Shown: positions 41,079 through 49,398, numbered from the stretch's first letter. The stretch is 64,000 nucleotides of DNA from Cloacibacterium normanense (GCF_003860565.1 NZ_CP034157.1:2480001-2544000); one strand, 5' to 3'. The notes: generated by a model not told the origin, from the letters alone. Translations and numbers: made by a program.

Positions 41079-41930
41079 CTATTTATTCATCAATAGTTTC
41101 ACTGTTTTAGAAACCGTTTCTTTAATTTCAGTTCTTTTTACAATAAAATCTACAAATCCTTTTTCCTGAATAAATTCAGACGTTTGGAAGCCTTCTGGTA
41201 AATCTCTACCGATGGTTTCTCTAATTACTCTAGGACCTGCAAAACCGATTAAAGCGCCAGGTTCTGCCATGATTACATCAGCAGTCATTGCAAAAGATGC
41301 GGTAATTCCACCAAAAGTAGGGTCGCATAAATAAGCAATGTAAGGCAATTTTTTATCAGAAAGTTGAGCCAACTTAGACTGTACTTTTGCTAATTGCATC
41401 AAAGAATAAGCCGCTTCTTGCATTCTAGCACCACCAGATTGGCAGATAATCATGTAAGGAAGTTGATGTTCTATACAATAATCTACAGCTCTTCTGATTT
41501 TTTCGCCCATTACAGAACCAAGTGAACCCCCGATAAACGCAAAATCCATACAAGAAATCACCATGTCTACACCATTTACGCTTCCTCTTGCATTTCTGAT
41601 GGAATCTTTAAGTTTTGTTTTAGATTTTACTTCTTTTAATCGGTCTGTATATGCTTTTGTATCTTTAAATTTAAGCATATCTACACTTTCTACATCGGGA
41701 TGTAATTCTGTGAATTTCCCTTCGTCAAAAAGTATATCGTAGAACTCTGCGCTTCCTATTCTCACGTGGAAACCGTCTTCTGGAGAAACGTAATTATTTC
41801 TCTTAAGCTCGTCATGTTCTACAATCTTACCAGAAGGAGTTTGATGCCAAAGACCTTTTGGAACGTCTTTTTTCTCTTCGGTTCCTGTGGTAATATTTTT
41901 TTTCTTTCTTTTAAACCAATCAAAAGCCAT
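41079..41930 (-). CDS. accD: Acetyl-CoA carboxylase carboxyltransferase beta subunit, without zinc-ribbon cysteines
   Basis: A 283-residue subunit that with AccA transfers the carboxyl group from biotin to acetyl-CoA in fatty-acid synthesis. The crotonase-like core is clear (VVISCMDFAFIGGSLGSVMGEK ~residues 103-124, CQSGGARMQEAAYSLMQ ~146-162, GGITASFAMTADVIMAEPGALIGFAGPRV ~202-230). The N-terminus keeps the shape of the family's zinc ribbon (VPKGLWHQTPSGKI, then NNYVSPEDGFHVRIG), but all four Cys are replaced, so no Zn2+ site remains. This loss may be common in Flavobacteriia. It follows fbaA by 54 nt. Confidence 0.93.
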   Translation of the reverse strand: MAFDWFKRKKKNITTGTEEKKDVPKGLWHQTPSGKIVEHDELKRNNYVSPEDGFHVRIGSAEFYDILFDEGKFTELHPDVESVDMLKFKDTKAYTDRLKEVKSKTKLKDSIRNARGSVNGVDMVISCMDFAFIGGSLGSVMGEKIRRAVDYCIEHQLPYMIICQSGGARMQEAAYSLMQLAKVQSKLAQLSDKKLPYIAYLCDPTFGGITASFAMTADVIMAEPGALIGFAGPRVIRETIGRDLPEGFQTSEFIQEKGFVDFIVKRTEIKETVSKTVKLLMNK

Positions 41931-41984
41931 AGTTATTTATTTAAGGTTAAAATTGAGGTTTCGAATTTAGTGAAATCTTTGATT

Positions 41985-43055
41985 TTAGCCTAATGTATTT
42001 ACGTTATTTAAATCTTCGAAGGCTTTTACTAATCTATTAACGAAAGTTTCTTCACCTTTTCTAATCCAAACTCTTGGGTCATAGAATTTTTTGTTTGGTT
42101 TTTCTTCACCTTCTGGATTACCAATTTGAGTTCTTAAATATTCGATGTTAGAATTCATGTAATCTCTAATTCCTTCTGTGTAAGCAAACTGAAGGTCTGT
42201 ATCGATGTTCATTTTGATAACACCATAAGAAATCGCTTCTCTAATTTCTTCTAATGTAGAACCAGAACCACCGTGGAATACGAAATTTACTGGTTTTTCA
42301 GAAGTTCCGAATTTTTCTTGTACATATTTTTGAGAATTGTCTAAGATTTTCGGAGTTAATTTTACGTTTCCTGGTTTGTAAACACCGTGAACGTTACCAA
42401 AAGCTGCAGCGATGGTAAATTCTGGAGAAATCGCTTTTAATCTTTCGTAAGCGTAAGCTACTTCGTCTGGCTGAGTGTACAATTTAGAAGAATCTACATC
42501 TGAGTTGTCTACACCATCTTCTTCGCCACCAGTTACACCTAATTCTATTTCTAGAGTCATGCCCATTTTAGCCATTCTTTCGAAATATTTAGTAGAAATA
42601 TCTAAATTTTCTTCGATAGGTTCTTCTGATAAATCTAGCATGTGAGAAGAGAATAATGATTTACCATAAGCTTTGAAGTGTTCTTCGCTTGCGTCTAATA
42701 ACCCATCAATCCAAGGAAGTAATTTTTTAGCACAGTGGTCTGTGTGAAGAATTACGGTAGCTCCATAAGCTTCTGCAAGGGTATGAATATGTCTAGCTCC
42801 TGCAATTCCTCCTAGGATTGCAGATTTTTGATTTTCAGTACTAAGGCTTTTTCCTGCGTTAAATGCAGCTCCTCCGTTTGAAAACTGAATAATTACTGGA
42901 GCGTTTAATTTAACTGCTGTTTCCATAGTAGCGTTTATGTTGCTAGAACCTACTACGTTTACTGCAGGAAGTGCGTAATTATTTTCTTTTGCGTGTGCAA
43001 AAATTTCTGATACTAATGAACCTGTGGCAACACCTGCCGGAAATTTTCTGCTCAT
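41985..43055 (-). CDS. fbaA: Class II fructose-bisphosphate aldolase
   Basis: A 356-residue zinc-dependent aldolase that splits fructose-1,6-bisphosphate in glycolysis and runs in reverse in gluconeogenesis. The zinc/catalytic motifs are HTDHCAKKLLPWIDGLL (~residues 107-123, with the catalytic Asp and His), AAFGNVHGVYKPGNVKL (~219-235) and VFHGGSGSTLEEIREA (~255-270). The N-terminal ~30 residues and total length match the Escherichia FbaA-like class. It is upstream of accD on the same strand. Confidence 0.95.
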   Translation of the reverse strand: MSRKFPAGVATGSLVSEIFAHAKENNYALPAVNVVGSSNINATMETAVKLNAPVIIQFSNGGAAFNAGKSLSTENQKSAILGGIAGARHIHTLAEAYGATVILHTDHCAKKLLPWIDGLLDASEEHFKAYGKSLFSSHMLDLSEEPIEENLDISTKYFERMAKMGMTLEIELGVTGGEEDGVDNSDVDSSKLYTQPDEVAYAYERLKAISPEFTIAAAFGNVHGVYKPGNVKLTPKILDNSQKYVQEKFGTSEKPVNFVFHGGSGSTLEEIREAISYGVIKMNIDTDLQFAYTEGIRDYMNSNIEYLRTQIGNPEGEEKPNKKFYDPRVWIRKGEETFVNRLVKAFEDLNNVNTLG

Positions 43056-43130
43056 TTTTCTTTTGTTTTATTATTGATTATTAAATGTAAATTTCGAAAT
43101 GTAAATTTAGTGAATTTTATGCTATTAATA

Positions 43131-43997
43131 CTAATTTCTTTTGTCTTTCCCCCACAGCAATTTCTGCCTTAAAGTTTTGAAAAAGCTCAAGTCTTTTGGG
43201 TGCATTAAGATCAGCTGGAAGTCGGCTTTTTTTACCGTAATCACATCATCATTTTTCATGTGATAGAGTCTAGAATCTAGAGAAAGAGAATATTGTGGAA
43301 CTCTGCTTTCTACTTTTAAGGTAATTTCTATATCGTCTCTTAAAACAATTGGTCTCACGTTAAGGTTGTGAGGCGCAATTGGCGTAAGCGAAAGAATTCC
43401 GTTTCCTGGCGAAATAATAGGACCACCACAACTCAGTGAGTATGCGGTAGAACCAGTAGGTGTAGAAATAATTAAACCATCTCCCCAATAATACGTAAGA
43501 AATTGGTCGTTAATATGCGTTTCTATCGTAATCATAGAAGTGGTTTCGTTTCTAGAAACGCTCAAATCATTTAGTGCATACGGAAAATCAATAGGAGTAC
43601 CAGAAGAAGTAACGTGCAAAACGCTTCTTTTGCTCAAATTCATTTCTTTGGTGATGATTTCGTCTATATGACTGAAGATTTCGTCTTTAGAAAAACTTGC
43701 CAAAAACCCTAATCTACCCGTGTTTACACCGATGATGGGAATTTCTAATTCTTTGATAAAGTTCAAGGCATTTAGAATGGTTCCGTCTCCACCAAAACTG
43801 AAGAAAAAATCTATTTTTTCTTGTTTTACATCTTCGTAGTTAGAAAAAGTGGAAAACTCTTTAGAAAATTCTAAATCTTTGAAGAGCTGTTCATATATAA
43901 TAGCTTTTACACCTCTTTTGTTAAGTTCTGATATAAACTTACTTAAGTATAAAAATGTATCTAAGTCTTTTTTCTGTGAATAAATGGCAGCTTTCAA
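43131..43997 (-). CDS. nadK: NAD kinase
   Basis: A 288-residue kinase converting NAD+ to NADP+. The GGDGTILNALNFI motif (~residues 70-82), NDLSVSR (~143-149), the GDGLIISTPTGSTAYSLSCGGPII block (~172-195) and the C-terminal domain are all present. Size is normal. It lies 30 nt downstream of the CBS-domain gene, an adjacency common in Bacteroidota, and the two are probably cotranscribed. Confidence 0.94.
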   Translation of the reverse strand: MKAAIYSQKKDLDTFLYLSKFISELNKRGVKAIIYEQLFKDLEFSKEFSTFSNYEDVKQEKIDFFFSFGGDGTILNALNFIKELEIPIIGVNTGRLGFLASFSKDEIFSHIDEIITKEMNLSKRSVLHVTSSGTPIDFPYALNDLSVSRNETTSMITIETHINDQFLTYYWGDGLIISTPTGSTAYSLSCGGPIISPGNGILSLTPIAPHNLNVRPIVLRDDIEITLKVESRVPQYSLSLDSRLYHMKNDDVITVKKADFQLILMHPKDLSFFKTLRQKLLWGKDKRN

Positions 43998-44027
43998 AAT
44001 AAATCTTTTTATAAAATCAAAAATACA

Positions 44028-44681
44028 TTAAAATTCTAAATATTTTTGAAAATATTGATATCGGTCTTTGATGAGTTCTTCTTTTTCGTCGTTGTAAAAT
44101 TTATGAACTACGTGATAACCAAATCGGTCGAAGGTTTCGTCTATGGAACTTAAATTATCATGATTAATTTTCATGGTAACTTGTATTACATCATCATTTA
44201 CATGACTGATGAATGCTCCGTAAAATTTAGAATTGTTGCTTTCTACAATTTTGGCAATTTCAGTCATCGAAAACGATTTTAAGTTGGTTTCTACCGTTAA
44301 AACCGCTCCGTTTTCAGAAAATAAAGGATATTTCGACAGTTCATTAAAAACATCATCGTAAGCAATGTATCCTAGATATTCTTCATTTTTATTGATAATA
44401 GGAATAATATTAGCATTAAAAGTATAGAATAATTTTACAGTATCTAATACGGTTCCGCCTTCTAAAATAGCAAAACGTTCGATGTGAATAAGAAGTTCTT
44501 CTAAATTTTTATCTGGATTTTCTTCCAAAAATTCTTTGCAGATTCCTCCCAAAAAAAGATTGTTTTTTTGCACAAAAACATGGGTGAAACCAAATTCCGA
44601 GGCTATTTCTAGTGCTTCTTCTGCTGATGAATCAACTTCAAAAGCGGGAAAATCTTTGGATATGTATTCAGAAATTAACAT
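44028..44681 (-). CDS. CBS-domain protein upstream of nadK
   Basis: About 217 residues from the ATG at 44681 (MLISEYISKDFPAF). The longer reading begins nine residues earlier and is less likely. Two CBS motifs form a Bateman module (~residues 1-125), and the remaining part (~140-217) resembles an ACT-like regulatory extension (KIVESNNSKFYGAFISHVNDDVIQVTMKI). Such modules bind adenine nucleotides and control a partner. With nadK next to it, a regulatory link to NAD(P) metabolism is plausible but unproven. Confidence 0.82.
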   Translation of the reverse strand: MLISEYISKDFPAFEVDSSAEEALEIASEFGFTHVFVQKNNLFLGGICKEFLEENPDKNLEELLIHIERFAILEGGTVLDTVKLFYTFNANIIPIINKNEEYLGYIAYDDVFNELSKYPLFSENGAVLTVETNLKSFSMTEIAKIVESNNSKFYGAFISHVNDDVIQVTMKINHDNLSSIDETFDRFGYHVVHKFYNDEKEELIKDRYQYFQKYLEF

Positions 44682-44748
44682 GTTGCAAAGGTAATTAATT
44701 CTTATCAATCAGCTAAATGACGGAAATCATAAAAATTTTTCAAACATT

Positions 44749-44781
44749 TTTGAATTTTACTGAAAAAAAATTTTATCTTTG
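44749..44781 (+). promoter_or_regulatory. Orphan consensus promoter reading into a gene-free gap
   Basis: TTTG (44749-44752), 21 nt, then TATCTTTG (44774-44781) is a complete Bacteroidetes-type promoter. No plus-strand gene follows before the convergent EamA gene. Confidence 0.7.
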
Positions 44782-44787
44782 TCACCT

Positions 44788-44855
44788 TTCATTTTTACTT
44801 TTTATTAGATTTATTTCAAACTGCATTGCTTCCTAAGGGGTTATGCAGTTTTTTT
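44788..44855 (+). ncRNA. Candidate small RNA between an orphan promoter and a terminator
   Basis: The predicted transcript runs from about 44788 to a terminator: AAACTGCAT (44818-44826) pairs perfectly with ATGCAGTTT (44843-44851), followed by TTTTTTT to 44855. The 16-nt loop contains CCTAAGGGG. There is no ORF. The U-run is on the plus side only, so it is not the terminator of the minus-strand EamA gene. Family and targets are unknown. Confidence 0.5.
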
Positions 44856-44867
44856 ATGTAAAAAATC

Positions 44868-45743
44868 CTAGCTTTTTTTCTTTCTCAGAAAAATTAATCC
44901 TCCCAGAATAATTGCACCGCCTATTCCTTGTAAAAAAGTAAAACTTTCTCCGTCTATGATTCCCCAAGCTACCGCTACAATTGGCATTAATAAAGTTACG
45001 GTAGACGCAAATAGCGGATTAGAAACGCTCATTAATCTATATTGTAACATCATGGCTAGTCCAGTTCCGAAGATGGATAAAGTCGCTACAAATCCTAATC
45101 CTATCATGTTTTCTCTTGTAAAAGAAAACTCGTGAAAGAAATTTGAGAAATATAAAGCCAATAAAGACGGTAAAAACAAGACGTAGAAAAATACAAATGA
45201 GGACAGAAGTTTTGCAGGAATATGCGTGAGTTTTGCGCCAACTGTAGTCACGCTTACAGCGTACAAGAAAGCAGCAAAAAGTAATAATCCTATGTAAAAT
45301 AAGTGTTCTGTATTATTGTCATGTCCTGAATTCATCAATAAAATCACTCCAAAAAAACTGATGACAATTCCTATAATTTGTCGAGGAGTGGTTTTGGTTT
45401 TCCAAAATGCTGCACCTACCAAAATAACAAAAAGTGGCATCGTAGAATTGATAATTCCTGCAATACTGCTGCTGACTTTGGTTTCCGCAATAGGGAATAA
45501 GAACATAGGAATAAAATTTCCACAAAGTGCAGCAATAATGAACCATTTTAGATGTGATTTAGGGAATTTTTTGATGTTCAATAAAGCAATCGGCGAGAGT
45601 AAAACCCCAGAAATAAGAACTCTTAGCGCTCCTACTTGATACGGATTAAAATGTTCTAGCGATTTTTTTATCAAAATAAATGAAGAGCCCCAAATCAGAG
45701 AGAGCAATACCAATAAAATCCATTTTTCTTTTTCAGGGTTCAT
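44868..45743 (-). CDS. EamA/DMT-family transporter
   Basis: A 291-residue inner-membrane protein with ten predicted helices arranged as two EamA domains. Diagnostic features are the N-terminal WGSSFILIKKSLEHFNPYQVGALRVLISG (~residues 19-47) and LLMPIVAVAWGIIDGESFTFLQGIGGAIILGGL in the second half. Substrates of this family are amino acids, metabolites or nucleotide precursors and cannot be read from the sequence. The C-terminus is short and Lys-rich. Monocistronic. Confidence 0.92.
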   Translation of the reverse strand: MNPEKEKWILLVLLSLIWGSSFILIKKSLEHFNPYQVGALRVLISGVLLSPIALLNIKKFPKSHLKWFIIAALCGNFIPMFLFPIAETKVSSSIAGIINSTMPLFVILVGAAFWKTKTTPRQIIGIVISFFGVILLMNSGHDNNTEHLFYIGLLLFAAFLYAVSVTTVGAKLTHIPAKLLSSFVFFYVLFLPSLLALYFSNFFHEFSFTRENMIGLGFVATLSIFGTGLAMMLQYRLMSVSNPLFASTVTLLMPIVAVAWGIIDGESFTFLQGIGGAIILGGLIFLRKKKS

Positions 45744-45759
45744 ATTTTTTTTATTTTTT

Positions 45760-45844
45760 GGGCGCCAATTTCCTCGTACCGCTCTCGCTTTTTTAAAATT
45801 TGTTAATTTTAAAAAGAGCTCCGCTCAACTCGGGGCGCAATTTC
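45760..45844. repeat. Hairpin element bounded by GGGCGC(C)AATTTC direct repeats
   Basis: Direct repeats GGGCGCCAATTTC (45760-45772) and GGGCGCAATTTC (45833-45844) enclose a hairpin with perfect 11-bp arms (TTTTTAAAATT 45790-45800 and AATTTTAAAAA 45805-45815) plus GCTC/GAGC ends. It is G+C-richer than its surroundings and looks like a dispersed repeat unit. Confidence 0.6.
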
Positions 45845-45848
45845 TTTA

Positions 45849-46511
45849 TCATTTTACGTTCTCGTCTGAGAAATTTTGTTTTAAAGTTTTCAGAAACTCT
45901 CTTTTAGGAATTTCTTTAGCACCTAAAGAAGCTAAATGTTCAGTGTAAATTTGGCAATCAATCAGCTCATACTGATTTTTATATTTTTCTACAAAATAAA
46001 TAAAACCCGCTTTACTTGCATTGCTCACTTTGGCAAACATGCTTTCTCCACAGAAGATATGACCTAAATCTACACCATATAAACCGCCCACTAACACATC
46101 ATTTTCCCAAACTTCTACGCTTTTGGTTTTGCCATAACGATGCAGAGTGCTATAAGATTTTATCATTTCATCGGTAATCCATGTTCCGTCTTGTCCTTTT
46201 CTTTCTGCGGCTTGGCAATTTTTCATCACTTCTTCGAAACATTTATTTTCGGTAAAAGTAAATTTCCCTTCTCGCAGAATTTTCTTCATGGATTTAGAAA
46301 TTTTCAAATCTTCTGGAAATAATACGAATCTAGGATCAGGACACCACCACAAAATATCATCTTCGGGATTAAACCACGGGAAAATCCCGTTCTGATAAGC
46401 AAACCAGATTCTTTCTGGAGATAAATCTCCGCCCATTGCCAATAATCCTCCTTCAAAATCATACAAAGCAGGGTCTGGAAAAGCAATTTCTTCGGAATCT
46501 AGTAGAAACAT
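45849..46511 (-). CDS. aat: Leucyl/phenylalanyl-tRNA-protein transferase
   Basis: A 220-residue cytoplasmic enzyme that attaches Leu or Phe to N-terminal Lys/Arg residues, marking proteins for ClpS/ClpAP degradation by the N-end rule. Family motifs are FPWFNPEDDILWWCPDPRFVL (~residues 44-64), the TWITDEM block, SVEVWENDVLVGGLYGVDLGHIFCGESMF (~136-164) and SKAGFIYFVEKY (~171-182). The N-terminal ~30 residues (FPDPALYDFEGGLLAMGGDLSPERI) are typical. Length is standard. Confidence 0.94.
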   Translation of the reverse strand: MFLLDSEEIAFPDPALYDFEGGLLAMGGDLSPERIWFAYQNGIFPWFNPEDDILWWCPDPRFVLFPEDLKISKSMKKILREGKFTFTENKCFEEVMKNCQAAERKGQDGTWITDEMIKSYSTLHRYGKTKSVEVWENDVLVGGLYGVDLGHIFCGESMFAKVSNASKAGFIYFVEKYKNQYELIDCQIYTEHLASLGAKEIPKREFLKTLKQNFSDENVK

Positions 46512-46527
46512 ATCTTATTTTAAAAAC

Positions 46528-46555
46528 GAAATCCCACTTATTAAAGTAGGATTTC
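46528..46555 (-). terminator. Terminator after the DUF3127 gene
   Basis: GAAATCC (46528-46534) pairs with GGATTTC (46549-46555) and an inner ACTT/AAGT stem. The minus strand continues GTTTTTAAAA. Confidence 0.65.
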
Positions 46556-46578
46556 AAATGTATAAAATTTCTATTATT

Positions 46579-46959
46579 TTAGAAAGGTAAATCGTCATCA
46601 CCTTCGTCTGCGAAAGGATTTTCGTTTGTTGTAGCTGGAGTAGCTGCAGTAGATGGGGCAGCGTAAGTAGGTTGAGCGCCGTTATCTGCTACTTTTTCTA
46701 ATCTCCAAGCCGTAATAGAGTTGAAATATTTTACTTCACCTTGTGGGTTAGTCCACTCTCTACCTCTAATATTGATTCCTAATTTTACAGTTTCGCCTTC
46801 AGAAACATTATCTAATAAATTAATTTTATCTGATAAAAATTCTATTGAAATAGGCTGAGGATATTGTTCTTGAGTCAATAAAACCATTTCTCTTTTTTGA
46901 AAACCACTTGCAAAAGTCTGGGTATCAAATATTTTCTTAACCGTTCCTTGTAATTCCAT
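46579..46959 (-). CDS. DUF3127 OB-like protein
   Basis: A 126-residue protein. Residues ~1-90 match DUF3127 (ELQGTVKKIFDTQTFASGFQKREMV, then ISIEFLSDKINLLDNVSEGETVKLGINIRGREW), which is predicted to have an OB-like fold and may bind nucleic acid. The C-terminal ~35 residues are a low-complexity Ala/Thr/Pro linker ending in an acidic tip (FADEGDDDLPF), resembling the tail of single-strand-binding proteins. That tail suggests a protein-interaction role, as in SSB. Function is inferred only. Confidence 0.88.
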   Translation of the reverse strand: MELQGTVKKIFDTQTFASGFQKREMVLLTQEQYPQPISIEFLSDKINLLDNVSEGETVKLGINIRGREWTNPQGEVKYFNSITAWRLEKVADNGAQPTYAAPSTAATPATTNENPFADEGDDDLPF

Positions 46960-47055
46960 ATCTATTAATCTTAAAGTTGTAAAAGTAATAAAAACAGAAA
47001 CAATAATCTAATTTCTAAGTTTTTTTTTCAAAAAATAAAAATTTTCAAAAAAAAG

Positions 47056-47087
47056 TTGTGAACATTAGGAAAAAGTTTCTATATTTG
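47056..47087 (+). promoter_or_regulatory. Promoter of the tRNA operon
   Basis: TTG (47056-47058), 21 nt, then TATATTTG (47080-47087) is a full consensus promoter. Transcription would begin near 47094, some 30 nt before the first tRNA. Confidence 0.8.
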
Positions 47088-47123
47088 CACTCACAAAAAA
47101 CGAACAAAGTTCTTTAAATACTA

Positions 47124-47205
47124 GCGGATGTGGTGTAATTGGTAGCCACGCCAGACTTAGGATCTGGTGCCGTGAGGCGTGGGGGTTCGAGTCCCTTCAT
47201 CCGCA
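47124..47205 (+). tRNA. tRNA-Leu (anticodon TAG)
   Basis: An 82-nt tRNA. The acceptor GCGGATG pairs with CATCCGC (discriminator A at 47205), with the anticodon loop CTTAGGA and a long variable arm (TGCCGTGAGGCGT) typical of tRNA-Leu. The T-loop TTCGAGT is flanked by a stem with two G-U pairs. CCA is not encoded. It is the first gene of a three-tRNA transcript. Confidence 0.95.
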
Positions 47206-47219
47206 CACGAAATAGAAAT

Positions 47220-47292
47220 GCGAAAATAGCTCAGCTGGTAGAGCACAACCTTGCCAAGGTTGGGGTCGCGGGTTCGAATCCCGTTTTTCGCT
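47220..47292 (+). tRNA. tRNA-Gly (anticodon GCC)
   Basis: A 73-nt tRNA. The acceptor GCGAAAA pairs with TTTTCGC, with anticodon GCC in CTTGCCAAG, D-loop AGCTGGTA and T-loop TTCGAAT. CCA is not encoded. It lies 14 nt downstream of tRNA-Leu(TAG). Confidence 0.95.
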
Positions 47293-47301
47293 CTCCATTT
47301 T

Positions 47302-47385
47302 GCCCTGGTGGTGGAACTGGTAGACACGCAGGACTTAAAATCCTGTGTCCGCAAGGACGTACGGGTTCAAGTCCCGTCTGGGGTA
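47302..47385 (+). tRNA. tRNA-Leu (anticodon TAA)
   Basis: An 84-nt tRNA. The acceptor GCCCTGG pairs with CTGGGGT (with G-U pairs), anticodon TAA in ACTTAAAAT, and a long variable arm (TGTCCGCAAGGACGT). CCA is not encoded. It ends the operon, followed by a terminator at 47393-47420. Confidence 0.94.
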
Positions 47386-47392
47386 CATTAAG

Positions 47393-47420
47393 AAGCCTTC
47401 TCATTTGAGAAGGCTTTTTT
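47393..47420 (+). terminator. Terminator of the tRNA operon
   Basis: A perfect 10-bp stem AAGCCTTCTC (47393-47402) with GAGAAGGCTT (47407-47416), then a T-run. Confidence 0.9.
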
Positions 47421-47441
47421 GTTTTTAATATTTTGAAAAAT

Positions 47442-48191
47442 TTATTTTTTCTTAAAAGAATAAAGATAAGGCGCCTTATTTGCAGAACCGCTAAAAAGTT
47501 TTTCGTGTCTGTCTAATATATTTAAGCTGAGCATTTTACGCTGAAAGTTGTTTCTTCTGAATTTTTCTCCCAAGATGGCTTCATACAGATTTTGCAAATC
47601 TTTCATGGTGAATTTTTCTGGTAGCAGGTTGCTTCCTACAATGTCATAATCTAGCGTTTTTCTAAGATGTTCTAAGCCTTTTTCGATGATTTCTTTATGG
47701 TCAAAAGCCATCTCTGGTAAATCATGTACATCAAACCAAGCGCAAGTTTCATTGAACGCATCTGGGAAGGTATGAGATAAGGTGTAGTCTATCAATGCAT
47801 AATAACCTACAGTTACAAATCTTTTATTAATCCAGTGGTCTTTATCTATTTCTATTCCTTTGTTAGCTAATAATTGACGGTGCGGATTGTTTTTTTCGGT
47901 TCTGTCTATTCCTCCAAATGCATAGAACTGTTGCAAATACACGTCTTCTAAATGAGTTCTTTCATATAAAATTCTGTGTGCGGCATCGTCTAGATGTTCA
48001 TCTTCGAAGATGAAACCTCCAGGAATCGCCCAAAGATTGAGTTCGTGATATTTAAGCAATAAAATTTTTAAAGAATTGTCGTGAAAGCCAAAGATTGCAC
48101 AGTCTACAGATAATTGATTAATAAAGTTTTTGGTATCAATCAATTCTTGTAGGGTCATCTTATTTTTGGAGTCGTCAAGTTTCATGATCAT
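47442..48191 (-). CDS. NrtR-like regulator: degenerate Nudix domain plus winged helix
   Basis: A 249-residue protein. Residues ~25-170 are a Nudix fold whose signature (WAIPGGFIFEDEHLDDAAHRILYERTHL) lacks the catalytic REUxEE glutamates: RI instead of RE, and ER instead of EE. So it probably binds rather than hydrolyses a ligand. Residues ~185-249 form a winged helix (LYEAILGEKFRRNNFQRKML). This is the NrtR/AraR-type regulator layout, whose members sense NAD metabolites or sugars in Bacteroidota. It overlaps the MFS gene by 17 nt and lies next to the polysaccharide locus, so it likely controls that locus. The ligand is unknown. An ATG at 48185 is an equal start. Confidence 0.88.
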   Translation of the reverse strand: MIMKLDDSKNKMTLQELIDTKNFINQLSVDCAIFGFHDNSLKILLLKYHELNLWAIPGGFIFEDEHLDDAAHRILYERTHLEDVYLQQFYAFGGIDRTEKNNPHRQLLANKGIEIDKDHWINKRFVTVGYYALIDYTLSHTFPDAFNETCAWFDVHDLPEMAFDHKEIIEKGLEHLRKTLDYDIVGSNLLPEKFTMKDLQNLYEAILGEKFRRNNFQRKMLSLNILDRHEKLFSGSANKAPYLYSFKKK

Positions 48192-49398
48192 TTTTATTTA
48201 TAGACATTCTTTCTTTGATGGAAAATAAAGAAGAAAGTATCAGTATCAAAATTAAGGGAATTGAAGCAAATAACAAGTAATAATTTGCTAAATTTTTTTG
48301 AAAAATATATGCAGTGCTTATTGAGCCTATAGAACCGCCTAAAGAAGTGAACAAAATGATGAAGGAAACCATTCTGCTTATTTTTTTCTCGGGGTAGTTG
48401 CCTAGGAACTTAGAGTTTAGCATAGGATAAAGTGGCGCAATAAAAAAACCAATCAGTGGAAAAATAAACATTAATATCTTTATTTTTAAATCGCTTTCTT
48501 GCCCTATAAAAAATGCTGAACTGATGAGAATAATCCCGGAAATTAAACTGGTGTAAAAGATTTTCATGGGGCTAAACCTATGAATGAGTTTTGAAGCTAT
48601 TATTCTCCCTAAAAATGAGAAGAACGCCAGTAATGCAGAAGATTGTAGCGCAAAAAAAGAAGAAGAATTGAGGGATTTTTTATAAAAAGTAGGAAGCCAC
48701 GAGTTGAATATTTGTTCAGCAAAAATAATGAGTGATATAATAGCCAAAAATAGTAAAGAACTTTTGTTCAGTAATATTGTAAAGTCGATTTTTGATTTTT
48801 TTACGGGAATGGGTTCAGAATTTTTATGAGTGTGGTGATGTCTTATAATTTGTATGCCTGTCCACAACGAAATAAATCCTACCAACCAAAATCCAAATCT
48901 CCAAAATTCTTGATAATCACTGCTCAGAATAAGCGCAAATTCCATGTTTACAATGAAAATCCCGAGCATAAAAGCAGCTTCTGTTCGGCTCATCGTTATA
49001 GAAAATTCTTTTTCAGTTTCTGTTGTGTTTTTGATGATGCTAAACACACAGATTTTACCAATAGAAAATGAAATTCCGATAAGAATGAACCATATTTTTA
49101 AAAACCAAAATTCGGTAAGAAAAGGGATGCTAAAGCTACAGACGGTACAAATAAATAATGCAAATGCTAATGAAAGGTAGTAACTCTTTTTTTTAATATA
49201 ATCTACCAAAAAAATAGAAACCAAAGCTATGGGAATATCCTTGAAAAATTCTAAAATTCCTAATCCTGTATAAGTATGCTGAGCGTTTTGAGAGAGCTGT
49301 AATATGATAATGCTCATGGAATTAAGGAGCATAGAAAAGACTATGAAACTTAACATTAAGCTTATATTAAGCGATTTATTTTTCTTGTTTATTAACAT
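48175..49398 (-). CDS. Major facilitator superfamily transporter
   Basis: A 407-residue inner-membrane protein with about twelve hydrophobic segments. The signature region between helices 2 and 3 and the central loop (~residues 190-210) follow the MFS pattern. It is not obviously any named sugar transporter, but the divergent susC/susD locus and its own operon-mate regulator suggest sugar import. It would complete the pathway by moving mono- or disaccharides from the periplasm into the cytoplasm. The start is chosen from the first ATG after the leader. Confidence 0.85.
   Translation of the reverse strand: MLINKKNKSLNISLMLSFIVFSMLLNSMSIIILQLSQNAQHTYTGLGILEFFKDIPIALVSIFLVDYIKKKSYYLSLAFALFICTVCSFSIPFLTEFWFLKIWFILIGISFSIGKICVFSIIKNTTETEKEFSITMSRTEAAFMLGIFIVNMEFALILSSDYQEFWRFGFWLVGFISLWTGIQIIRHHHTHKNSEPIPVKKSKIDFTILLNKSSLLFLAIISLIIFAEQIFNSWLPTFYKKSLNSSSFFALQSSALLAFFSFLGRIIASKLIHRFSPMKIFYTSLISGIILISSAFFIGQESDLKIKILMFIFPLIGFFIAPLYPMLNSKFLGNYPEKKISRMVSFIILFTSLGGSIGSISTAYIFQKNLANYYLLFASIPLILILILSSLFSIKERMSINKNDHET

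Noticed and set aside
43056-43130. Possible small ORF between fbaA and nadK
   Set aside because: Short, AT-rich, no start with a coding pattern.
47139-47408. 89-codon open frame across the tRNA cluster
   Set aside because: It overlaps three clear tRNA genes and its codons come from their conserved sequence.
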